From Rhizobacter sp. (GTDB taxonomy: Bacteria; Pseudomonadota; Gammaproteobacteria; Burkholderiales; Burkholderiaceae_C), in NCBI GenBank assembly GCA_017881025.1, contig JADGRJ010000007.1, positions 1-39,950 of the forward strand: DNA of 39,950 bases, given 5' to 3'. Shown piece by piece: positions 26,040 through 33,577 of this stretch. Positions within the stretch are counted from its first letter, which is position 1; the number at the start of each line of letters is the position of its first letter. A model generated the notes under the pieces. The model had not been told where the DNA came from. It saw only the letters and a program-made list of their open reading frames with translations, and did no database searches. A program made the position numbers and the translations under genes.

Positions 26040-27002
26040 ATGATCACTCTCCTCAGCCCTGCCCGGCGCACGATCGCCATCGCCTTGGTTGTCGCATTGC
26101 AGCCCTGGGTCGTCACCGATGTCGCCGCGCAGGACTTTCCCAACCGGACGGTGACGATCGTCGTCCCTTTCCCGCCGGCCGGCGGCGCCGACACCTTGGC
26201 GCGAACGCTCGCGCCGAAGCTGAGCGCGCTGTGGGGGCAGACCGTGGTCGTCGAGAATCGGCCCGGCGCGAGCGGGCGGATCGGCACCGAGCAGGTCGCC
26301 AACGCGCCCGCCGACGGCCACACGCTGGTGATGGCGTCGACCGCGGCGATCACCGAGAAGAACATCGCCCGGCTCGCGCCGGTGGCGCTCGTCTCCGCCG
26401 AGGCCTACGTGATCACGGTCAACGCCGCGGTGCCGATCAACAACGTGCGCGAGCTGATCGCCTACGCCAAGGCCAACCCCGGCAAGCTCCGCTTCGGCTC
26501 GTCGGGGATCGGCGCGGCGTCGCACCTCTCCGGCGAGCTCTTCAAGGCGCAGGCGCATGTCGACCTGCAGCACGTCCCCTACAAGGGCACGGGCCAGGCG
26601 CTCACCGACTTGCTCGGCGGCCAGATCGAGCTGATGTTCGCGCCGACGCAGACCGTGATCCCGCAGCTGCAGTCGGGCCGGTTGAAGGCGATCGCCGTCA
26701 CCGGCATCCGGCCGCTCGAGGCGCTGCCGAACCTGCCGACCGTCGCCGCGTCGGGCCTCGCCGGCTATCAGGCGCAGGGCTGGTTCGGCCTGCTCGCGCC
26801 GAAGACGACGCCGCCGGCGGTCGTCGCCAGACTGCACGACGACGTCAACAAGGTGCTCGCCCTGCCCGAAGTGAGGAAGGACCTGATTGCCAAGGGGGCC
26901 GAGCCGGGCCACCAGAGCGCCGCCGAGTTCGGCCGCTTCATCGGCGAAGAGCAGGCGAAGTGGGCCCGCCTCGTCAAGGAGGCGGGAATCGTGATGGAGT
27001 GA
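26040..27002 (+). CDS. Bug-family tripartite tricarboxylate transporter receptor
   Basis: 320-residue periplasmic receptor. Signal peptide ends at VAAQ; the mature part opens with the family-defining FPNRTVTIVVPFPPAGGADTLAR, here split, then VVENRPGASGRIGTEQVA and LRFGSSGIGAASHLSGELF. Bug receptors bind carboxylates or aromatic acids for TctAB-type carriers and are massively expanded in Burkholderiales. No tctA or tctB adjoins it, which is common for orphan Bug genes. The ATG at 26040 was selected because the signal peptide begins there. It stands alone between convergent and same-strand unrelated genes. Confidence 0.95.
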   Translation: MITLLSPARRTIAIALVVALQPWVVTDVAAQDFPNRTVTIVVPFPPAGGADTLARTLAPKLSALWGQTVVVENRPGASGRIGTEQVANAPADGHTLVMASTAAITEKNIARLAPVALVSAEAYVITVNAAVPINNVRELIAYAKANPGKLRFGSSGIGAASHLSGELFKAQAHVDLQHVPYKGTGQALTDLLGGQIELMFAPTQTVIPQLQSGRLKAIAVTGIRPLEALPNLPTVAASGLAGYQAQGWFGLLAPKTTPPAVVARLHDDVNKVLALPEVRKDLIAKGAEPGHQSAAEFGRFIGEEQAKWARLVKEAGIVME

Positions 27003-27015
27003 GCCGGGCCGGCGC

Positions 27016-27459
27016 TCAGCGCCGCTCGGCGGCGGCCTTGTCGGCGCCGAGCTCGACGACGTTGCCCGCCGCCGCCGGCGCGGCGACTCGCAGCAGGTGC
27101 CCCTGCACGGTGGCGCCGACGTCCATCTGCAGCTGCCGGTAGCGGATCGTTCCGGTGACGCGCGCGTCCGACTGCAGCTCGAGGCGGTGCTCGACGTCGA
27201 GGTCGCCGATCACCGTGCCGTTGATCACCGCGTCGCCGCAGCGGATGCTGCCTTCGATGTGGCCGTTGGCCGACAGGACGAGCAGCGACGGGCTCTTGGC
27301 GTCGGCCGCCGGGCGGCCGGTGACGTCGCCCTTGACGCGGCCGTCGATGCGCATGCCGCTCGTGAAGAGCAGGTTGCCGATGATCTCGACGCCTTCGGCG
27401 ATCAGGGTCGAGAGTTGCGCCATCTTGATGAACGGCTGCTTCTTGAGGCTCGCGAACAT
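27016..27459 (-). CDS. Bactofilin (polymer-forming cytoskeletal protein)
   Basis: 147 residues. The middle (about 18-125) is a right-handed beta-helix of short repeats: STLIAEGVEIIGNL, TSGMRIDGRVKGDVTG, LVLSANGHIEGSIRCGDAVINGTV and RLELQSDARVTGTI. This is the bactofilin fold, which makes nucleotide-independent filaments beneath the membrane that position wall enzymes. It is the last gene of a minus-strand run after the M23 peptidase and coiled-coil genes, the arrangement in which bactofilins organise a LytM-type peptidase. The tail is Ala/Pro-rich. It converges with the Bug gene across 13 bases. Confidence 0.93.
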   Translation of the reverse strand: MFASLKKQPFIKMAQLSTLIAEGVEIIGNLLFTSGMRIDGRVKGDVTGRPAADAKSPSLLVLSANGHIEGSIRCGDAVINGTVIGDLDVEHRLELQSDARVTGTIRYRQLQMDVGATVQGHLLRVAAPAAAGNVVELGADKAAAERR

Positions 27460-27473
27460 GGCTCGGATTCCTT

Positions 27474-27866
27474 TCAGTGCTTCTTGCCCTCGCGGGCCTT
27501 GCGGAAGAAGGTCAGCTCGTCCTGCGATTCGGTGAGTTTCTGGTTGAGGGTGTCGATCTGCTTCTCGAGCTCCAGGCTGCGCGCGTCGGCGACGACGAGG
27601 CCCATGCGCGCCTGCTCGAGTTGCTGGCGCAGCTGCGCGAGCTCGGGGGTCGGCGCCGCCGGCGCGCGCACGACGACCGCCGGGGCGCGCTCGCGCAACA
27701 GCTCGGCGGCGCCGAAGCCGGCCGCGAAGGCGCCGGCGGCGAGCAGCGCGACGACGACGGCGCTCCGTCCGGAACGGCGCCGCGGCGCGAGCGTCAGTCC
27801 GACGCGGGTCAGGTCCCGGGTCGCCTTGCGCCCGAATCCGATCGACATCGCGAGGGCCCCCGTCAC
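27474..27866 (-). CDS. Small single-pass membrane protein with coiled coil
   Basis: 130 residues, with GTG at 27866 forming a GTGA overlap with the peptidase stop; an ATG at 27848 is an alternative start. A basic N-terminal part (about 12-35) precedes one membrane helix (AVVVALLAAGAFAAGFGAAE), then a coiled coil (ELAQLRQQLEQARMGL, SLELEKQIDTLNQKL). It has no recognised domain. Its place between an M23 peptidase and a bactofilin, with an overlapping start, suggests that it links the cytoskeletal filament to the periplasmic peptidase, which is inference from position. Confidence 0.78.
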   Translation of the reverse strand: MTGALAMSIGFGRKATRDLTRVGLTLAPRRRSGRSAVVVALLAAGAFAAGFGAAELLRERAPAVVVRAPAAPTPELAQLRQQLEQARMGLVVADARSLELEKQIDTLNQKLTESQDELTFFRKAREGKKH

Positions 27867-28756
27867 AGCCCGGCCAGATAGCGCCTGGGATCGACGTGGT
27901 CGCCCGAGCGAAGGACCTCGAAGTGCAGGTGCGGGCCGGTCGAGCGTCCGGTCGAGCCGACCATCGCGATGCGGTCACCGGGGACGACGACCTGGCCGGT
28001 GCGAACGAGCAGCTCCGAGGCGTGGGCGTAGCGAGTCGCCAGGCCGTTGCCGTGGTCGATCTCGACCACCCAGCCGTAGTCGCGCTTGAAGCCGGCGAAG
28101 GCGACGATGCCGCCCGCGGCCGAGGCGATCGGCGTTCCGGCGCGCGCCGCGAAGTCGAGTCCGGCGTGGAAGGCGTGCGTGTGCGCGAACGGGTCGACGC
28201 GGTTGCCGAACGACGAGGTCAGCTCGGCACCGACGATCGGCAGGCGCGTCGGCAGGCGCATCAACGCGAGCGACTGCTCGGCGGCGGCGCTCGCGACCGA
28301 GGCGATCTGCTGCTCGACGCGGCCGAGCTGCGCGTCGATCGTGCCGAGGGGCGACGACTCGCTCCGCTCGGGCAGCAGCGGGCCGCCGGCGGGGCCGGCC
28401 GGCTCGGCGGGCGACCTCGCGTTCCGCCCAGCCGGCGCGCGCGCCGACGCCGGCACTTCGGTGTTCATCACGCCGATCCGCTTGCTCAGCTGCGCCGCCT
28501 CGCTTTCGAGTCGGAACAGGCGCGCCGAGATCGCGCCGACCTGCTCGAGCGTGAACGGCAGGGCGAGCGGCTCGGGCGCGGCCGCCGCCGACGGCATCGG
28601 CCTGAGCGGCGCCTCGGCGAGCCAGTAGCCGAGCGCGCCGCCCGAGCCGAGCAGCGCCAGCGCCGCGACGCCGGCGACGGCGATCAGCGGCCGGACCGAC
28701 AAGGTCCTGACGCGCGAACGACTGGTCGCGCCGGTGGCAATCATCACGAACGCCAT
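27863..28756 (-). CDS. M23 (LytM-type) peptidase, membrane-anchored
   Basis: 297 residues. Near the N-terminus a basic segment and one helix (VRPLIAVAGVAALALLG) anchor it, then a coiled region (LEQVGAISARLFRLESEAAQ) and a Pro/Ala-rich linker. The C-terminal zinc endopeptidase holds HAGLDFAARAGTPI, GYGWVVEIDHGNGL-like residues and GPHLHFEV. The His and Asp of HAGLD and the His of HLH are the zinc and catalytic ligands, all intact. It cleaves peptidoglycan cross-bridges or activates other hydrolases. The ATG at 28756 has AGGAG five bases upstream. It heads the operon with the coiled-coil gene and bactofilin. Confidence 0.93.
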   Translation of the reverse strand: MAFVMIATGATSRSRVRTLSVRPLIAVAGVAALALLGSGGALGYWLAEAPLRPMPSAAAAPEPLALPFTLEQVGAISARLFRLESEAAQLSKRIGVMNTEVPASARAPAGRNARSPAEPAGPAGGPLLPERSESSPLGTIDAQLGRVEQQIASVASAAAEQSLALMRLPTRLPIVGAELTSSFGNRVDPFAHTHAFHAGLDFAARAGTPIASAAGGIVAFAGFKRDYGWVVEIDHGNGLATRYAHASELLVRTGQVVVPGDRIAMVGSTGRSTGPHLHFEVLRSGDHVDPRRYLAGL

Positions 28757-28937
28757 GCCCACTCCTTCAGACCGATGCGGCGAGCGGTTCGACACCTCGC
28801 CGGTCGCAGGCCCGTATCCGGCGCCCCCGATGAAGTCAATCCTAGGGCTGAGGGGGGCGATGAGGAGCACCCGGCGCTGCAACGGTTTGTTCGGCGCAGA
28901 AACGTTGGCGCAAGTTCACGCTCGCCGGAGGCGAGGT

Positions 28938-28981
28938 GTTGCAAGTCGTTGCGGTTCGCAAGCGAATGGCGGACTTGCAAC
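28938..28981. repeat. 10-bp inverted repeat in the intergenic gap
   Basis: GTTGCAAGTC (28938-28947) and GACTTGCAAC (28972-28981) are perfect inverted repeats 24 bases apart. A 9-base word, GTTCGCAAG, occurs at 28954-28962 and 28998-29006. The 312-base gap 28757-29068 holds no gene I can support; besides this repeat and the hairpin below it, it contains a short CTCGCC/GGCGAG hairpin (28921-28935). It may be a regulator site for the peptidase operon. Confidence 0.35.
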
Positions 28982-29011
28982 GTCGCGTTGGCGAGAGTTC
29001 GCAAGGTGAAG

Positions 29012-29041
29012 AAGGCCCGCCGGCTCGCGCCGGCGGGCCTT
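29012..29041. terminator. Perfect 12-bp hairpin after the TonB receptor gene
   Basis: AAGGCCCGCCGG (29012-29023) and CCGGCGGGCCTT (29030-29041) form a perfect stem that may extend by one C-G pair, leaving a 4-base TCGC loop. It lies 27 bases past the receptor stop codon on the minus strand. The AA/TT ends and the following T-rich minus-strand bases suit a Rho-independent terminator that works in both directions. Confidence 0.7.
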
Positions 29042-29068
29042 GCGGAGCGCTCGATCGCGGCCGCGGCG

Positions 29069-31921
29069 TCAGAAGAAGCGGTACTTGAGGCCGAGCGTGT
29101 AGAAGCGGCCGACCGCGCCGGCGTAGTCGAGCGGGTTGAACGACTGCTGGCCGTAGCTCAGCGGATCGAGCGGCGCGACCCGGTCGAAGACGTTGCGGAT
29201 CGAGCCGTAGACCTCGAGGTTCTTCATCGGCATCCAGCGGCCGATCAGGTCGACCGTCGTGAACGATGCGATCCTGCAGCCTCCCGGCGCGTCCGAGCCG
29301 TCGGCGAAGGTCGAGGCGCAGCCGGCCGGATCGTTCTTGAAGTTCTTGTTCTCGATGCTGGCGCGGTAGTTGACGTTGGCACCGACGCGCAACGGCCCGG
29401 TGTCGACGAAGGCGCCGAAGTTGGCGCGGTCGGCGGGCGTGCCGATGCAGTTCGTGACATCGCAATTGCCGTGCGTTCCGGCGAAGTCGCGCGACGAGCC
29501 GTCGACTTCGGTGCGCTTGAAGGTGAACAGGTGCGTCCACTGCGCCGTCATGGTCAGCTTGCCGAAGCCGCCGCCGAGGTCGAACCCCTGCTTCGCGTCG
29601 ACGTCGAAGCCGCGCACCTTGGTCCGCGACGAATTGACGTACTGGCCGAGGACCGCGACGATCTGCCCCGGGTCGCCCGGCACGGCGGTCGCCGTCGTCG
29701 GGTCGCGCGCGATGTGGCCGGCGGCGACGGCAGCGTCGGTCTGCTCCTGGTTGATCTCGCCCTTCCTCGTGATGTCGAAGTAGTCGATGGCGATGCTCGT
29801 CTTCGCCGTCGGCTCGAACACCAGGCCGAGCGTGTAGTTGTCGGACTTCTCGGGCTTGAGCGCCGGGTTGGGAGACGTGATCACGGCGACCGCCGCCGGC
29901 GCGCAGGCCGCGGCGATGCCGAGGTTGCAGCGCAGCGGATCGGTCGCGGTCGAGAATACCGCCAGGCCGCCGCGGCCGTTCTCGGCCGAGCTCGGCGCGC
30001 GAAAGCCCTGCGCATACGTGCCGCGCAAGGCGAGCTCGCGGATCGGCGTGTACTTGAGGCCGAGCTTGGGCGTCGTCGAGCTGCCGGCATCGGAGTAGTG
30101 GTCGTAGCGGATCGCGGCCGACGCCTCGAGCTGCTTCAGCACCGGTGCCAGGATCTCGACGTAGCCGGCGGCGACGGTCCGGCCGCCGTCGTAGGCCGAG
30201 TAGCCGAGGCCGATGATGTTGCCGCGCTCGGTTCCCGTCACCGGCGTCAGCTGGATGCTCTCGCGGCGCAGCTCGGCGCCGACGGCGACGCCGAGCGGGC
30301 CGCCCTGCAGCTGACCGAGCTCGCGCGACGCCTTGACGTCGACCTGGGTGACCTTCGCGAGCGAGCTGTCGGTGATCGCGGGCGAGAGCGCGGCGTAGAG
30401 GGCCGGCGAGTTCAGGCCCGCGTTCTCGGCGATGCGCCAGAAGGTTCCCGGCGGCAGCGCCGCGTAGGCCGCGCTGCCGGCCGTTGCCGCGGCAACGTTG
30501 GCGGCGCTCGGGTTCAGGAGCGCGAAGGCGACGTCGCGCTGCAGATAGCCCGTGCGCAGCTCCGAGCCCTTGGTCTCCGAGTACAGGAAGGCGGTGTCGT
30601 AGTCCCAAGCGGCGACCGTTCCCTTGAGGCCGACCAGGACGCGATAGAAGTCCGACTCGCCGTTCTTGACCCGCGGACCGTTGTCGGTGGCGAGGTAGCG
30701 CAGACGCGCATCGGTGCCGAAGTAGGGGTTGTCCGGGTGCGCGGCCCCCAGAGACACCCCGGCATTGCTGACCGGGCCGCCCGGAAAGCCCGCCGAGCTG
30801 CTGACCTGCGACGGCGTCGTGTACGCCTGATTCTTGTTGTTGTACCAGTTGAACTCGGCATAGCCCTGCAACGCCGGCAGGATGTCGAGCGTGCCGCGCG
30901 CGAAGAAGTTGATGTACTTCTGCGAGGGCTGGATCTGGCCGTAGTCCTGCGCGGCGTCGTTCAGGCAGCCGCCGCCCGGGTCGCCCTGCGGATGACTCGT
31001 GAAGTTGCTGCACGCCGCGCCGGGAAACGTCCGCGTGAAGCCGAGCCCGGCGAGGTTGCCGCGGTTGTAGTAGTCGAGCGTGGCCGGATTGCGGACGTTG
31101 CCGTTGATCGCGCTGCCGGCCGCGTTGTTGGTCGTGATCGCGCCGTTGCCGCCGGCGGAGATGCTGGCGACCGTCTCGTTGGCGCTGAAGCCGAGGTAGC
31201 GCAGGTCCTGACGGCCGATGTAGTCGCGATCGGTGATGTCGCGGTTCCAGATCTCGCCCTGGCGACCGACCTCGAGGTTGGCGAGCACGTTGAAGCCCTG
31301 CTTCTGCAAGTCGCCGAAGCCGCCGGTGATCGACGCCCGCCTCTCCTGGCCGTTCCAGTACTGGGTCGTCGCGTAGCTCGCGTTCACCGCGAGGCCCTGA
31401 TAGTCCTTGCGAAGGATGACGTTGACGACGCCGGCGATGGCGTCCGATCCGTAGATCGCCGAGCCGCCGTCCTTGAGGATCTCGACGCGCTCGACCGCCT
31501 CGAGTGGGATCAGGTTGAGGTCGGAGAACACCTTCTGGCCGTCGTCGGCGAGGCCGAACGGCGCGATGCGGCGGCCGTTCAGCAGCACCAGCGTCGAGGC
31601 GGCGCCGAGGCCGCGCAGCGAGATGCCGGAAGCGCCCGAGGCGAAGCCGGCGCCGAAGTTCTTCGGCACCGAGCCCTGGTTATCGACCGCCAGCGTCTGC
31701 AGCAGTTCGGCCACGCTGGCGCGCCCCGACTTGTCGATGTCCTCGCGCGTCAGCGTCTGCACCGGCGACGCCGTCTCGGAATTGATGCGGCGGATGTTCG
31801 AGCCGGTGATCTCGACGCGCTCGAGCGTCGTCGTGTTCTGGGCCAGTGCCGCCTGACCTGCGCTCAGCATCACGCCGCCGCAGGCCACCATCAACGCTGT
31901 GCAGAGCCGTGTCTTTCTCAT
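29069..31921 (-). CDS. TonB-dependent outer-membrane receptor
   Basis: 950 residues. Signal peptide to AALAQ, then the TonB box-like region TTLERVEITGSNIRR and a plug domain (about 45-165) with LAVDNQGSVPKNFG, GISLRGLGAASTLVLLNGRR, and AVERVEILKDGGSAIYGSDAIAGVVNVIL. The rest is a 22-strand barrel with a final aromatic strand ending in GLKYRFF, needed for insertion. Several loops hold Cys pairs, for example CSNFTSHPQGDPGGGC, which may be disulphide-bonded. The GSNIRR-type receptors carry peptides, sugars or metal chelates; the ligand is unknown. GGAG precedes the ATG. It is divergent from marR. Confidence 0.93.
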   Translation of the reverse strand: MRKTRLCTALMVACGGVMLSAGQAALAQNTTTLERVEITGSNIRRINSETASPVQTLTREDIDKSGRASVAELLQTLAVDNQGSVPKNFGAGFASGASGISLRGLGAASTLVLLNGRRIAPFGLADDGQKVFSDLNLIPLEAVERVEILKDGGSAIYGSDAIAGVVNVILRKDYQGLAVNASYATTQYWNGQERRASITGGFGDLQKQGFNVLANLEVGRQGEIWNRDITDRDYIGRQDLRYLGFSANETVASISAGGNGAITTNNAAGSAINGNVRNPATLDYYNRGNLAGLGFTRTFPGAACSNFTSHPQGDPGGGCLNDAAQDYGQIQPSQKYINFFARGTLDILPALQGYAEFNWYNNKNQAYTTPSQVSSSAGFPGGPVSNAGVSLGAAHPDNPYFGTDARLRYLATDNGPRVKNGESDFYRVLVGLKGTVAAWDYDTAFLYSETKGSELRTGYLQRDVAFALLNPSAANVAAATAGSAAYAALPPGTFWRIAENAGLNSPALYAALSPAITDSSLAKVTQVDVKASRELGQLQGGPLGVAVGAELRRESIQLTPVTGTERGNIIGLGYSAYDGGRTVAAGYVEILAPVLKQLEASAAIRYDHYSDAGSSTTPKLGLKYTPIRELALRGTYAQGFRAPSSAENGRGGLAVFSTATDPLRCNLGIAAACAPAAVAVITSPNPALKPEKSDNYTLGLVFEPTAKTSIAIDYFDITRKGEINQEQTDAAVAAGHIARDPTTATAVPGDPGQIVAVLGQYVNSSRTKVRGFDVDAKQGFDLGGGFGKLTMTAQWTHLFTFKRTEVDGSSRDFAGTHGNCDVTNCIGTPADRANFGAFVDTGPLRVGANVNYRASIENKNFKNDPAGCASTFADGSDAPGGCRIASFTTVDLIGRWMPMKNLEVYGSIRNVFDRVAPLDPLSYGQQSFNPLDYAGAVGRFYTLGLKYRFF

Positions 31922-32194
31922 CTGGATTCTCCGGGGGAAGAGAGGTCGATAGGTAGATCACCCTGAAGGGCCGCCTCGTGTTTCGAGGGCGTACTTCGCG
32001 CAGGCGAGCGGCGATTGTCTTGACCGCTTGCGCGGCCGACGTTGCAGTTCCTGCGAATCTCGGCGCGCGCATCCGCAGCGCAACGCCGGCGCAACGTCGC
32101 GACAAGTTCGAAACACTTCGGACCGCCGCCGCGGTCGGCACGAGGGCGCACGCGTTCGCCGCGCGGCGCACTCGTCGATCCATGTGCCTGCATC

Positions 32195-32200
32195 TATACT
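32195..32200 (+). promoter_or_regulatory. Putative -10 box giving a leaderless marR transcript
   Basis: TATACT stands 7 bases before the marR ATG (32208), a distance at which transcription would begin at or next to the start codon. No ribosome-binding site precedes the ATG, which fits a leaderless message. The -35 side (TCGTCG or similar) is poor. The 286-base gap 31922-32207 between marR and the TonB receptor also holds a GTGTTTCGA / TCGAAACAC inverted pair at 31978 and 32108; nothing else is evident. Confidence 0.35.
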
Positions 32201-32207
32201 CGCGCCG

Positions 32208-32654
32208 ATGGACCTCGTCGACCAGCTCAGCCCGCGCGGATTCGACTGCGTGTGCGGCAACCTGCGGATGGCCGCACGCGCCGTCTCGAGCGTCTACGAC
32301 CGCCATCTCGCCGCCTCCGGCGTCCAGTCGAGCCAGATGGCCGTGCTGTGGGCGGTCTCGAACGCCCAGGGCATGACGGTCAAGGAGCTTGCGGCGCGGA
32401 TCGCGATGCACGAGACGACGCTGATCCGCAACCTCCGCGTCCTCGAACGCGAGGGCTGGGTCGCGCTCGAGGTCGGCGCCGACGACCGTCGGCAGCGGAT
32501 CCCGTCGCTCACGCGGGCCGGCCGCGCCGTGTTCGCCAAGGCGCTGCTCGGCTGGAAGAAGGCGCAGGCGGAAGTCGCGAGGCTGCTCGACGACAAGGTG
32601 GCCGAGACCAACCGCAAGCTGGTTCGGCTGACCCGCGCGATCTGGAACGACTGA
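32208..32654 (+). CDS. MarR-family transcriptional regulator
   Basis: 148 residues. The winged helix (about 45-115) contains SSQMAVLWAVSNAQGMTVKELAARIAMHETT read in two parts, and ends with the wing motif EVGADDRRQRIPSLTRAG. Dimerisation helices flank it. Two Cys in FDCVCGNLRMAAR near the N-terminus could sense oxidants or metals, as in some MarR proteins, but this is only a possibility. It is divergently placed from the TonB receptor, so the receptor is its likely target. Frame upstream is open but not part of the protein. Confidence 0.93.
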   Translation: MDLVDQLSPRGFDCVCGNLRMAARAVSSVYDRHLAASGVQSSQMAVLWAVSNAQGMTVKELAARIAMHETTLIRNLRVLEREGWVALEVGADDRRQRIPSLTRAGRAVFAKALLGWKKAQAEVARLLDDKVAETNRKLVRLTRAIWND

Positions 32655-32658
32655 GCGA

Positions 32659-32814
32659 TCAGGCGCTCTCCGCGAGCGGCGCTGCATACGCTTCGCCGCG
32701 ACCGGACCGGGTGGTCAGGACGCTGCCGTAGCCGATCGCCGCCAGGCCGGCGAACACCGCCGCCACGGGCGCACTGAAGTTACGCCATCGTCGCCAGGCA
32801 GATCGCGGCAGCAC
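32659..32814 (-). CDS. Possible small hydrophobic protein or gene remnant
   Basis: 51-codon frame with GTG start and GGGG upstream. After the first 13 codons the third positions become almost all G/C and the sequence SAPVAAVFAGLAAIGY reads as one membrane helix followed by GSVLTTRSGRGEAYAAPL. It could be a real micro-protein or the 3' end of a lost gene; codon quality falls sharply on the 5' side, which favours a remnant. It converges with marR, 5 bases away. The rest of the gap, 32815-32943, holds nothing recognised. Confidence 0.3.
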   Translation of the reverse strand: MLPRSAWRRWRNFSAPVAAVFAGLAAIGYGSVLTTRSGRGEAYAAPLAESA

Positions 32815-32943
32815 GGCAACCCCGACGCCAGAGCCATGCCGTTCGGCCGGACTTGTCGGAGGTCCCCGACAAGATCCCGCGCGCGCTGCCGACAGACGTT
32901 CCGGCGCGAAGTCCGTACCTTGGCGTCACTGCCAGGAGACCCC

Positions 32944-33174
32944 ATGAAGCACCTCACCCTGGTCGCGCTCGGCGCGGCCGTGATCATGACCGGCTGTGTT
33001 GCCTATCCGGACGATACGTACCATGATCGTGGCGATCGCGGCGCCTATCGCGACAACGACCGGCGCTACGACCGCGACGATCGCCGCGACGAGCAGCGCG
33101 AGCGCGACAGAGACCGCAAAGACCGAGACAACGACCGGGACGGCGACCGGCGCGACTGGCCCGCCCGCCCTTGA
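32944..33174 (+). CDS. Small Asp/Arg-rich lipoprotein
   Basis: 76 residues. Signal peptide KHLTLVALGAAVIMTGC with lipobox MTGC, so it is lipidated at Cys18 and held in a membrane. After a short AYPDD segment, the remaining 50 residues are built almost only from Asp, Arg, Glu, Lys and Asn (RDNDRRYDRDDRRDEQ, then DRDRKDRDNDRDG). This is a highly charged, probably disordered tail. CAGGAGACCCC provides a good ribosome-binding site. Its stop codon overlaps a TTG that could begin the next gene. Function unknown; surface or peptidoglycan binding by charge is speculation. Confidence 0.78.
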   Translation: MKHLTLVALGAAVIMTGCVAYPDDTYHDRGDRGAYRDNDRRYDRDDRRDEQRERDRDRKDRDNDRDGDRRDWPARP

Positions 33175-33194
33175 AAGCGAAAGGTCCGATAACG

Positions 33195-33437
33195 ATGGAA
33201 GCTCTCGACCCCGTGACATGGCGCAGCCGCTGCGCCCAGCGAATGGCCGAACTCGACCCCGACCTCACCCGAAGCGAGGCCGAGCGCCTCGCCAAGGACG
33301 TCCACGCCTTCGAGCGAACTCGCGCGATGGACCCCGAAGCGGCCGCCGAGTTCGTCTCGATCGAGATGAGCCGCCCCGAGCGGGCGCCGTTCGAGCGACG
33401 ATCGGCGTCGCGGGAGCGCGAAGCCGGCGCCGCCTAG
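33195..33437 (+). CDS. Small conserved-looking protein of unknown function
   Basis: 80 residues from the ATG at 33195; a TTG at 33171 overlapping the previous stop would add 8 residues. The sequence is charged and helical: DPVTWRSRCAQRMAELDPDL, RSEAERLAKDVHAFER, MDPEAAAEFVSIEMSRPE. No signal peptide or metal motif. It follows the lipoprotein gene directly and is probably co-transcribed. Its TAG stop lies inside the left end of the inverted-repeat element at 33434. Confidence 0.65.
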   Translation: MEALDPVTWRSRCAQRMAELDPDLTRSEAERLAKDVHAFERTRAMDPEAAAEFVSIEMSRPERAPFERRSASREREAGAA

Positions 33438-33577
33438 GGCCTGTTGACGCTATGGGAGGGCTCGCGCGGGAGCGCCACCGGGCGGCGACGCTCCTGCCCT
33501 GCGGGTGATCTCGGCAAAGCGGCGCCCGCCGCGTTGCCGAGTCACGCGAGCCCTCCCATAGCGTTAACAGGCCCTAG
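33434..33577. mobile_element. 144-bp miniature inverted-repeat element
   Basis: The ends, 33434-33466 and 33545-33577, are a 33-bp inverted repeat with one mismatch, reading CTAGGGCCTGTTGACGCT inward on the left and the same with A for G on the right. The outermost CTAG occurs at both ends and could be a target duplication of the YTAR kind made by IS5-type transposases. The middle folds as well: CTCGGCAA/TTGCCGAG at 33510 and 33534 around GCGGCG/CGCCGC, and GGAGCG/CGCTCC at 33469 and 33489. It has no gene. It fits a non-autonomous transposon (MITE); a strong two-way terminator is a compatible or alternative role. Confidence 0.7.

Noticed and set aside
31978-32116. GTGTTTCGA / TCGAAACAC pair as a MarR operator
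   Set aside because: The arms are 121 bases apart, too far for one dimer site, and such pairs occur by chance at this length.
33171-33173. TTG start overlapping the lipoprotein stop
   Set aside because: Possible, but the ATG at 33195 is a more ordinary start and the extra 8 residues add no recognisable sequence.
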